Part shown: positions 18,412 to 25,948 of the stretch, piece by piece
How the letters are laid out: the number at the start of each line of letters is the position of its first letter
Numbering within the stretch: the first letter of the stretch is position 1
From: Sphingomonas sp.
GTDB taxonomy: Bacteria; Pseudomonadota; Alphaproteobacteria; Sphingomonadales; Sphingomonadaceae
NCBI GenBank assembly: GCA_025935515.1
Contig: JAICVC010000003.1
Location: 1-40,264, forward strand
Direction of reading: 5' to 3'
Length of the DNA stretch: 40,264 bases
Notes under the pieces: model-generated
The model's input: only the letters and a program-made list of their open reading frames with translations
Databases searched by the model: none
What the model was told of the DNA's origin: nothing
Position numbers and translations under genes: made by a program

Positions 18412-18930
18412 ATGTCGGACGTACGGGTCTTCGAGCGGGCATCACCTTCCTTCGCGGCGGGCCTCGCGCAGCGAGGACACCACATCGTCTATCGCGCCAA
18501 TGCGGAAAACCATTGCCCCGGGTGCGGCCGCTCGCACTGGTATATCGGGCGAGTGAGCGCCGAATGCGGTTTCTGCGGCACCGCGGTTCCGCTCGCCGAG
18601 GCGCGGCACGATGACGCGCCCTCGCCGGCTCCCCGTCCTCGCACCACCTCGTCGGCCGACCAGCGCCAGCACCCGCGCATGCCCGCCAGGGGACGCAAGC
18701 TCCAGCTGTTGATCGAGGGCTCGCCGGCCAGCTTCGCGCTGCAGAACATTTCCGAAGGCGGCGCGATGGGCAGCAACGCCGCCGACCTCGCTCCAGGCGC
18801 CAAGGTCCATGTCCGCTTCGAGGGCGGGCTCCTGGTTCCGGCCGTCGTCAAGTGGGCCGAGGACGGAATGGTCGGCCTGGCCTTCATCACGCCGGTGATG
18901 CTCGACCGTTCGAGGAAGAGCGCGAACTAG
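18412..18930 (+). CDS. PilZ domain protein with N-terminal CxxC...CxxC zinc-ribbon-like segment
   Basis: CPGCGRSHWYIGRVSAECGFC; RQHPRMPARG (RxxxR) and NISEGGAMG (NxSxxG). Confidence 0.82.
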   Translation: MSDVRVFERASPSFAAGLAQRGHHIVYRANAENHCPGCGRSHWYIGRVSAECGFCGTAVPLAEARHDDAPSPAPRPRTTSSADQRQHPRMPARGRKLQLLIEGSPASFALQNISEGGAMGSNAADLAPGAKVHVRFEGGLLVPAVVKWAEDGMVGLAFITPVMLDRSRKSAN

Positions 18931-19679
18931 CGCTTCGGCTTCACGAATTTCAGCGCGTACTGGTCCGTCTTGCCGCGGATCGACGGGTCGAAGATCGGCT
19001 TTGAATGGTCGTCACCCGAGCGACGCAGGAATTTTCCTTCTGCGGCGAGCCTGAAGCCGGCTGAAGTCACTTCCTTGACGACTTGGTCGCGATTGATCCG
19101 ATGCAGCCTTTCGATCTGCGGATTCGTCAGACCAGGCGCACCCTGATGGTCGAGGATGAAATAGATCCCGCCGGGCTTCAGCGCCTTGTAAACCGCGCGG
19201 TTGAAGGCGACCGTGTTGACCCTGCCGTACTTGGCGATCTTCATGTCATGATAGTTCTGGCTGACCCAGGCGAGGTCGAGCGGTCTTGGGAATTTGACCG
19301 TGCCGAACGGCTGGACGTCGATCGACACGTTCTTCCATTTGCCCTCGGCGAGCATGACCTTGTCGTCCCTCGCCGAGTCCGCCCAGGCAGCGTTCTCGAT
19401 TCCATAGATGCGGCCATTTGGACCGACCACGTCGCTCAACATGCGCGTGAAATAGCCGCCTGCGGGATAGAACTCGCCGACAACCATGCCGGGCCGAACG
19501 CCCGAGAAGGCCAGGGTTTCGGCCGGTTTTCGATAAGCGTCCGCCGCGCGGTAGGCCGAGGGCCGCGCCGGATCGGCAACCGCGGCTCTGATTACCGCGG
19601 AAAGATTTCGTGGCGCCGCATCCGCCGCCAGCGGCGCTGTGGCGATTAACGAGACCAGCAGGACTGTGATGCCTCTCAT
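18927..19679 (-). CDS. Exported class I methyltransferase-like protein (COG4798-like), copy 1
   Basis: Signal peptide MRGITVLLVSLIATAPLAADAAP; SGVRPGMVVGEFYPAGGYFTRMLSDVVGPNGRIYGIE; ALKPGGIYFILDHQGAPG; paralogous to 29795-30559. Confidence 0.8.
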   Translation of the reverse strand: MRGITVLLVSLIATAPLAADAAPRNLSAVIRAAVADPARPSAYRAADAYRKPAETLAFSGVRPGMVVGEFYPAGGYFTRMLSDVVGPNGRIYGIENAAWADSARDDKVMLAEGKWKNVSIDVQPFGTVKFPRPLDLAWVSQNYHDMKIAKYGRVNTVAFNRAVYKALKPGGIYFILDHQGAPGLTNPQIERLHRINRDQVVKEVTSAGFRLAAEGKFLRRSGDDHSKPIFDPSIRGKTDQYALKFVKPKR

Positions 19680-19833
19680 GGAGCTCTCCACTTCCGGGTA
19701 AGGCCGTGGCTCTAGTCGAAACCGCGTCGTGTTGAAGTGGAATTCTACGGAGGGTTGCGCTGCGACTGCCGACCGCATCGCATTGCACACCGCATCAGGA
19801 TGGGGCAGCTTCGCGGCGCTCGAGGGGGCTTTG

Positions 19834-21543
19834 ATGAAGAAACCGACCACGCTCGCGTTCGTTCTCGCCGGCCTGCTCGTCACATCGGCAGCGCCGCCGC
19901 CCGCCGACTACAGCGTGCTCATTCGCGGCGGCACCGTCTACGACGGCTCGGGCGGGGCACCTTATGTCGGCGATGTCGCGATCAAGGGCGACAAGATCGT
20001 CTATGTCGGGCCGCACGCGCCGGGCAGCGCCGCGCGAACCCTTGATGCTACCGGCAAGGCCGTCTCGCCGGGCTTCGTCAACATGCTGAGCTGGGCCACC
20101 GAAAGCCTGATCGCCGACGGTCGCGGGATGAGCGACACCGTGCAGGGCGTGACCCTGGAAGTGATGGGCGAAGGCGATTCGATGGGGCCGCTGACGCCGG
20201 CGATGAAGGCGCGCGCCGTGAAGCGGCAGGGCGACATCAAATATCCGATCCGCTGGACTAGCCTCGCCCAATATCTCGAATATCTTCAGCGCAATGGCGT
20301 CACACCCAACGTCGCCTCGTTCGTCGGAGCGACGACCGTGCGGGTCCACGAACTCGGCGAGAAGGACGTCGATCCGACGCCCGCACAGCTCGACCGCATG
20401 CGCGCGCTGGTGCGGCAGGCGATAAAGGACGGCGCGCTCGGCGTCGGCTCGTCGCTGATCTACGCGCCCGCGACCTATGCCGAAACGCCGGAGCTGATCG
20501 CGCTGACCAGCGAGGCTGCGAAGTGCGGCGGCATGTACATCAGCCACATGCGCTCGGAGGGGAACAAGCTTCTTGAGGCGATCGACGAGCTGGTGACGAT
20601 CAGCAAGGAGTCCGGCGCACCGGCCGAAATCTATCACTTCAAGCAGGCGGGCCAGCCCAACTGGGGCAAGCTCGACGCGGCGATTGCGCGTGTCGAAGCG
20701 GCGCGGGCGGCCGGCCAACGCATCACCGCCGACATGTACACCTACACTGCCGGAGCGACCGGCCTCGACGCCGCCATGCCGACCTGGGTGCAATCGGGCG
20801 GGCTGGAGGCTTGGATCAAGCGGATGAAGGACCCCGCGACGCGCGCGCGGCTGGTCAAGGAAATGCGCACTCCGTCCAACGATTGGGAGAACCTGCTGCT
20901 CCTCGCCGGAAGCCCGGACCGGGTGCTGCTCATCGCTTTCAAGAACCCGAAGCTGAAGCCATTGACTGGCAAGACGCTTGCCGAGGTCGCGAAGATGCGC
21001 GGCAAAAGCCCCGAAGAGACGGCGATGGACCTTGTCATCGAAGACGGCAGCCGGGTCGGCACGGTCTATTTCCTGATGAGCGAGGACAATGTGAAGCGCG
21101 AGGTCGCTTTGCCGTGGATGAGCTTCGGCTCGGACGAGGCATCGGAGGTTCCCGAAGGCGTGTTCCTCAAATCGAGCAGCCACCCGCGCGCCTACGGCAA
21201 TTTCGCGCGCGTGCTTGCCGAATATGTGCGCAAGGACAAGGTCGCGCAGCTGCCCGACGCGATCCGCCGGCTGACGTCGCTTCCGGCCTCGAACATCGGC
21301 GCGCGCAACCGAGGCTGGCTCGCACCCGGCTATTACGGCGACGTCGTCGTGTTCGATCCCGCGAAGATCCAGGACCACGCGACCTTCGAGAAGCCCAAGC
21401 AGCTGGCGACCGGCGTCGACGACGTGTTCATCAACGGCGTGCAGGTCCTCGCCGACGGCAAGCACACTGGCGCCAAGCCGGGGCGCGTCGTCCACGGCCC
21501 CGGCTGGACCGGCTGGCCGGGCGGAGGCGCGTGTAAGCCGTGA
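19834..21543 (+). CDS. Exported amidohydrolase (N-acyl-D-amino-acid deacylase-like)
   Basis: MKKPTTLAFVLAGLLVTSAAPPPADYSVLIRGGTVYDGSGGAPYVGDVAIKGDKIVYVG, YISHMRSEGNKLLEAIDELVTISKESGAPAEIYHFK, GARNRGWLAPGYYGDVVVFDP. Confidence 0.88.
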   Translation: MKKPTTLAFVLAGLLVTSAAPPPADYSVLIRGGTVYDGSGGAPYVGDVAIKGDKIVYVGPHAPGSAARTLDATGKAVSPGFVNMLSWATESLIADGRGMSDTVQGVTLEVMGEGDSMGPLTPAMKARAVKRQGDIKYPIRWTSLAQYLEYLQRNGVTPNVASFVGATTVRVHELGEKDVDPTPAQLDRMRALVRQAIKDGALGVGSSLIYAPATYAETPELIALTSEAAKCGGMYISHMRSEGNKLLEAIDELVTISKESGAPAEIYHFKQAGQPNWGKLDAAIARVEAARAAGQRITADMYTYTAGATGLDAAMPTWVQSGGLEAWIKRMKDPATRARLVKEMRTPSNDWENLLLLAGSPDRVLLIAFKNPKLKPLTGKTLAEVAKMRGKSPEETAMDLVIEDGSRVGTVYFLMSEDNVKREVALPWMSFGSDEASEVPEGVFLKSSSHPRAYGNFARVLAEYVRKDKVAQLPDAIRRLTSLPASNIGARNRGWLAPGYYGDVVVFDPAKIQDHATFEKPKQLATGVDDVFINGVQVLADGKHTGAKPGRVVHGPGWTGWPGGGACKP

Positions 21544-21544
21544 G

Positions 21545-21573
21545 CTAATGTCCGCTTAGGGTGGAAAGCTGCC
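21545..21573. repeat. Interspersed repeat (family 3), copy 1
   Basis: CTAATGTCCGCTTAGGGTGGAAAGCTGCC; 24/29 identical to 21873-21901 in direct orientation. Confidence 0.65.
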
Positions 21574-21574
21574 G

Positions 21575-21850
21575 TTAGAGCGAGTCTCCTGTCACCTTCA
21601 TCAGCGCCACAAGTAATAAGGCAGCAAGGGTTACGATGCTTGCCGCCGAAGCTACGAACGCCGCCCAAGAACGCGTCAAAAAAACAACGGCCATGTGCAA
21701 TGCGACGGCCACGGCAATAAATACCAGCACGGCAACACCAAAGGGTCGGCTGGTTATGAAAGCCGTATTCGGGCTCATGAACAGTGCTCCAATGCAAGTC
21801 AGATACACTGCGACAATGGCACAAAGGAGAAGGCGAACAGCTGTGGACAT
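21575..21850 (-). CDS. Small membrane protein (about 91 aa)
   Basis: MSTAVRLLLCAIVAVYLTCIGALFMSPNTAFITSRPFGVAVLVFIAVAVALHMAVVFLTRSWAAFVASAASIVTLAALLLVALMKVTGDSL; three hydrophobic stretches. Confidence 0.65.
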   Translation of the reverse strand: MSTAVRLLLCAIVAVYLTCIGALFMSPNTAFITSRPFGVAVLVFIAVAVALHMAVVFLTRSWAAFVASAASIVTLAALLLVALMKVTGDSL

Positions 21851-21872
21851 GGAAAGTGTCTGCCAGTGGGAC

Positions 21873-21901
21873 CTAATGTCTGCAATGGGTCGAAAGCTGC
21901 C
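21873..21901. repeat. Interspersed repeat (family 3), copy 2
   Basis: CTAATGTCTGCAATGGGTCGAAAGCTGCC; reverse reading frame gives SFRPIADIRSH, a string I recall from sphingomonad repeat translations. Confidence 0.65.
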
Positions 21902-21989
21902 ACCACCAATCTGATAAAAGACTGTCCTACAGGCGCCCGAATGTGCTTGACTGCGCGGTCGATCGACGAAATGGACAGGAAAGCCTTCC

Positions 21990-22376
21990 GTGCATCTTCT
22001 CTCCCGCCCTCGCCGTCCACGCCGCTCCGGTGAATGGACGTCCGATGGGGCTGTTACCTTCATTGTCACCCTCGCCGTGAGCCGGTCTGTCACCCTCGCC
22101 GCCCGTAAGGCGGGCATGAGCCGCAAATCGGCGTACGCGCTCAAAGGCCGCGATCCGGTCTTTGCCTCTCCCTGGGCCGCCGCAATGCAAGCGCGCCAAG
22201 TGCGTGGCCTGAGCTCGTCGAAGGGTGACAAAGTGAAAGAAGTACACGAACCCTCGGTTTCACCACGTCACGGTGACACGTCACCCTCGCGACTGGACCG
22301 TGAACGAGCGTTCGCCGGCCTCGTCGCCAGGCTCCGCGAATCGCCTCCGCTTGCTCCCCGCGCGTCCGCCCAATAG
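21990..22376 (+). CDS. Small HTH-like protein (sphingomonad-type, function unknown)
   Basis: SGEWTSDGAVTFIVTLAVSRSVTLAARKAGMSRKSAYALKGRDPVFASPWAAAM helix-turn-helix-like pattern; GTG start. Confidence 0.65.
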   Translation: MHLLSRPRRPRRSGEWTSDGAVTFIVTLAVSRSVTLAARKAGMSRKSAYALKGRDPVFASPWAAAMQARQVRGLSSSKGDKVKEVHEPSVSPRHGDTSPSRLDRERAFAGLVARLRESPPLAPRASAQ

Positions 22377-22386
22377 GGCCGCGCTG

Positions 22387-23784
22387 ATGATCGATTCACC
22401 AGTGTTTTTCAGCGGCATCGGCGGCAGTGGGATGTTGCCGCTCGCATCGATCGTCCGGGCCGGCGGCGCCAAGGTCGCGGGCTCGGACCGGTCGCTCGAC
22501 GCGGGCCGCACGCCGCACAAGTTCGACTATCTGCGCTCGCTCGGGATCCAGCTGTTCCCGCAGGACGGCTCGGGGCTCCAGGACGGCATGACCCTGGTCA
22601 CGTCGGCGGCGGTCGAGGCGACGGTGCCCGACGTGGTGCGCGCGAAGGAGCTTGGCCTGCCCCACCTCACCCGGCCCGAATTCCTCGCTGGCCTGCTCAA
22701 CTCCGCGCAGCGCAGCGTCGCCGTCGGCGGGACGAGCGGCAAATCAACCGTCACCGGCATGATCGGCTGGATCCTCCAGGCCGGCCATCGCCAGCCGACC
22801 GTAATGAACGGCGCGGTGATGAAGAATTTCGTCACGCCGAGCGCGCCTTTCGCAAGCGCGCTGGTCGGCGACCCCGAGCTGTTCGTTAGCGAGGTCGACG
22901 AAAGCGACGGCTCCATCGCGCTTTACCAGCCGGAGATCGCGGTGCTGACCAACATCAGCCTCGACCACAAGGAAATGGACGAGCTTCGCTCGCTGTTCGC
23001 GCATTTCCTCGGCCGCGCGCGGAAAGCCGTGCTCAACCTCGACGACCCGGAGACGCGGGCGCTGTCCGAAACCGTTCCCGCCGACAAGGTCCTCGCTTAC
23101 GGCTTCGACAGCCCGGGCGCCGATTTCATGGGGAAGGATCTTCAGCTCCTGCCCGACGGTGTGACCTTCGCGCTCGAGGCCGAAGGCGAGCGGCACGAAG
23201 TTCGGCTTGCGGTTCCCGGCCGACACAATGCCTCAAACGCCCTTGGCGCGATCGCCGCGGCTGGTTCGCTCGGCGTGCGCATCGAGGATGCGGTGATCGC
23301 GATCGGCCGGTTCGAAGGTCTCAAGCGCCGGCTCGAAACGGTCGGCGAGGCGGGCGGCGTGACCGTCATCGACGATTTCGCGCACAATCCGGACAAGATC
23401 GCCGCCACTCTGGCGACGCTCCGCGCGCAGCCGGGGCGGCTGCTGATCATGTTCCAGCCGCACGGTTATGGGCCCCTCGCCAAGATGGGCGAACCGCTCG
23501 CCGAGAGCCTCGCCGACGGAATGGCGTCCGAGGACCGGCTTTACCTGCCCGATCCGGTCTATCAGGGCGGCACGGTCGAAAAGGTGCGCGGGTCCGACTG
23601 GCTTGCCGAGCAAGTCCGCGAGCGCGGCAGGCAGGCAGAGCATCTCGCCGACCGACCGAAGATCGGCGATGCGCTGATCGCCGAAGCGCAGCCCGGCGAC
23701 CGTATCCTCATCATGGGCGCGCGCGACGACACGCTGATCGAGTTCGCCCGCGGGCTCGTCGAGCGGCTAGGCTCGTCATCCTGA
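22387..23784 (+). CDS. Mur ligase family protein (MurC/Mpl-like)
   Basis: FFSGIGGSGMLPLASIVRAGGAKVAGSDRS, GGTSGKSTVTGMIGWIL, VSEVDESDGSI, ISLDHKEMDEL, VIDDFAHNPDKI. Confidence 0.9.
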   Translation: MIDSPVFFSGIGGSGMLPLASIVRAGGAKVAGSDRSLDAGRTPHKFDYLRSLGIQLFPQDGSGLQDGMTLVTSAAVEATVPDVVRAKELGLPHLTRPEFLAGLLNSAQRSVAVGGTSGKSTVTGMIGWILQAGHRQPTVMNGAVMKNFVTPSAPFASALVGDPELFVSEVDESDGSIALYQPEIAVLTNISLDHKEMDELRSLFAHFLGRARKAVLNLDDPETRALSETVPADKVLAYGFDSPGADFMGKDLQLLPDGVTFALEAEGERHEVRLAVPGRHNASNALGAIAAAGSLGVRIEDAVIAIGRFEGLKRRLETVGEAGGVTVIDDFAHNPDKIAATLATLRAQPGRLLIMFQPHGYGPLAKMGEPLAESLADGMASEDRLYLPDPVYQGGTVEKVRGSDWLAEQVRERGRQAEHLADRPKIGDALIAEAQPGDRILIMGARDDTLIEFARGLVERLGSSS

Positions 23785-23862
23785 ACTCGTTTCAGGATCC
23801 ATTTTTTTGAGCAACGCGGCACACATCGGCGGAATGGATGCTGAAACAAGTTCAGCATGACG
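23774..23862. repeat. Interspersed palindromic repeat (family 2)
   Basis: CGTCATCCTGAACTCGTTTCAGGATCCAT ... ATGGATGCTGAAACAAGTTCAGCATGACG; arms are near-inverted copies (3 differences) and each arm is itself a hairpin. Confidence 0.85.
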
Positions 23863-23876
23863 TTGTTGGAGTCTCA

Positions 23877-24253
23877 TGGCCAAGCCCGGAACCGTCACTG
23901 GCTGGAAGCTTCCAGGCGATGAGCGCGCCCTGCTGCTTCAGCGCTTCGCCCCTAGGTACGAAAACGTGGTCGCCGATCACGTGACCCTGCGCGTCGGCGC
24001 GACACCCGAAACGCCTTTGCCGCGCAAACCCGACGCGCAGATCGTCGGCTACGCAGACGACGGCGACAGTCTCGAATGCCTGGTCGTGGCGCTCGACGGG
24101 ACGACCGACCGCCCGGACGGCTCGACCTATCACATCACCTGGTCGCTCGGCTCCGGGCGGAAAGCGCGGGAGAGCAACGCCGTGATCCGCGATCAGGGCT
24201 GGAAGCCGATACCCGCCCCCATCGATGTTACTTTGGAGCCCGCCCGGTTCTGA
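23877..24253 (+). CDS. Putative 2H phosphoesterase-like protein
   Basis: 125 aa; two H-x-T motifs ADHVTLRVG and YHITWSLG spaced as in 2H phosphoesterases; stop overlaps next start (TGATG). Confidence 0.6.
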
Positions 24254-24741
24254 TGTCCGAACCAAGGCTCTTCCTGGACGCCGACGGAGTCCTCGCCGAT
24301 TTCGACCGCGGCACGCAGCGGCTGCTTGGGATGAAACCCAAGGCTTTCATCGCGAAGCACGGCCGGGGGGCATTCTGGAAGCGGCTTGCCAACGCGAAGA
24401 ACTTCTACGGCACGCTTCCGAAGATGTCCGACGCTGAGCTGTTGTTCGACGCGGTCAAGCATTTGAAGCCGACGATCCTGACCGGCCTGCCGCTCGGCAA
24501 TTGGGCGGCCGCGCAGAAGGTCGAATGGGCGGCCGAGCATTTCCCCGGCGTGCCGATCATCACCTGCATGGCGCGGGACAAGCACAAGCATATGCATCCC
24601 GGCGACGTGCTGGTGGACGACCGGGAAAAGCACCGCGAGGCCTATGAGGAAGCCGGCGTGGTCTTCGTCCATCACAAGAATGCCGAGGACAGCCTCAGGC
24701 AGCTGGCGAAATTCTTTCCGTCGGTGGGGGTGCTTGCCTAG
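24253..24741 (+). CDS. HAD superfamily 5'-nucleotidase-like protein (NT5C-type)
   Basis: MSEPRLFLDADGVLADFDRGTQRLLG (DxDGVLADF motif), KPTILTGLP, HPGDVLVDDREKHREAYEEAG. Confidence 0.82.
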   Translation: MSEPRLFLDADGVLADFDRGTQRLLGMKPKAFIAKHGRGAFWKRLANAKNFYGTLPKMSDAELLFDAVKHLKPTILTGLPLGNWAAAQKVEWAAEHFPGVPIITCMARDKHKHMHPGDVLVDDREKHREAYEEAGVVFVHHKNAEDSLRQLAKFFPSVGVLA

Positions 24742-24742
24742 C

Positions 24743-24818
24743 CGTCATTGCGAGGAGCGAATGCGACGAAGCAATCCAGTGCGTGCTTCTGGATTGCTTC
24801 GCTACGCTCGCAATGACG
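24743..24818. repeat. Interspersed palindromic repeat (family 1, copy B)
   Basis: CGTCATTGCGAGGAGCGAATGCGACGAAGCAATCCAG tgcgtgctt CTGGATTGCTTCGCTACGCTCGCAATGACG. Confidence 0.9.
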
Positions 24819-24826
24819 CTAAGCGT

Positions 24827-25378
24827 TTAGGCCGCGGCCTTGAGGTCGACCTTCTCGACCCACTCCGGCCAAAACACCGGCTCGCGGCTCGACCAGCCTG
24901 GCGCGGTCGCGGCGCTCTCGCTGATCGACTGGAGCAGGGTCCGGCGGCGGTCCGGGTGTAGGTGCGGCAGCGCCGCGGCAGCGCAGAAGGCGCTCGGCAG
25001 CCACGGCCGGGAGGAAGCGCCGATCAGCCGCTCGTACAGGAAGCGGTAGGCGGCGAAATTGGGCAAGCGGTCCTGCCCGAGATCGAACGCCGAAAGCGTG
25101 ATCAGCATGCCGACGAACGGCTCGATCATGTCGAGGCCGCTGTCGTCCGGCACCTGCAGCCGCAGATGGTCGAGCTGCTTGTAGAGACGGGCCTGGGCGC
25201 GGATCGACGCGGCTTCGCCTTCGTCGCGGGCCCAGCATTCGATCGGGTCGCGGCGGCCGTAGGCCACATCGAGCGACCGGCGGATGTAGCGCTGGGTCGC
25301 TTTGGCGAAGCTTGCGAACTCCTTCATTTCGGAGATCAGCATGGCCCCACTCGCCGGCTGACTGGTCCGCGTAATCAT
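24827..25378 (-). CDS. Hypothetical protein
   Basis: MITRTSQPASGAMLISEMKEFASFAKATQRYIRRSLDVAYGRRDPIECWARDEGEAASIRAQARLYKQLDHLRLQVPDDSGLDMIEPFVGMLIT; start uncertain (25378 or 25342). Confidence 0.7.
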   Translation of the reverse strand: MITRTSQPASGAMLISEMKEFASFAKATQRYIRRSLDVAYGRRDPIECWARDEGEAASIRAQARLYKQLDHLRLQVPDDSGLDMIEPFVGMLITLSAFDLGQDRLPNFAAYRFLYERLIGASSRPWLPSAFCAAAALPHLHPDRRRTLLQSISESAATAPGWSSREPVFWPEWVEKVDLKAAA

Positions 25379-25585
25379 GATTCCGACTCCCGTTCCACAG
25401 GCGGGATCATGCGGCTCTATTGGTTTCGAGAAACTTAACCACAGTCCCACCCCCCGTTCAGATTGAATCAGAGGGGAGTCACCGCGTCTAGGTAAGAAAT
25501 TGGCGAGACGCCGGAAAACTGTGGATTGTTGATTATTTGCAACGGCGAGGCATTTTTGTGACGCAGCCGTTACCTTCGCTAAACG

Positions 25586-25804
25586 TTACTCGGGGAATCC
25601 CGACGACGGCGCTGGATCGTCTGAGCTTCCAGGCTGCGCCGCGGCCGGCGGGTCCGACGCATCCATCGATTCATCGCTGCCGACGTCGGCCTTGGCATCG
25701 GGGTCGCCGGGGTGGCGCTTCAGCTTACGCTCGAGCTCGCGTCCGGGCGGACCGGAGATCACCGGCGGGGGCGCGCGGCCATCACGTTCTTTCGCTGCAT
25801 TCAC
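25586..25804 (-). CDS. Small Pro/Asp-rich hypothetical protein (72 aa)
   Basis: GTG start: (M)NAAKERDGRAPPPVISGPPGRELERKLKRHPGDPDAKADVGSDESMDASDPPAAAQPGSSDDPAPSSGFPE; C-terminal part of the 340-aa minus ORF. Confidence 0.55.
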   Translation of the reverse strand: MNAAKERDGRAPPPVISGPPGRELERKLKRHPGDPDAKADVGSDESMDASDPPAAAQPGSSDDPAPSSGFPE

Positions 25805-25948
25805 AGCCGAACCTCCATCGGTATAACATTGCAGCCCGGAAACGAGCAGAGAGGCTTCGGCGTTCCGCGATAGGCGATGTTTCGACCGGCAGCGGCAGTG
25901 GTTCTGCCAACGGGCAAGCGGCGGTTTCCGGGAAGGGAGTTTTGGGAC

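Noticed and set aside
19795-21495. 566-aa minus-strand ORF
   Set aside because: Antisense shadow of the amidohydrolase 19834-21543.
21545-21901. Integron attC-like cassette
   Set aside because: GTTAG-like ends were considered, but there is no convincing R'/R'' core pair, no integrase in the window, and the repeat resembles a dispersed sphingomonad repeat.
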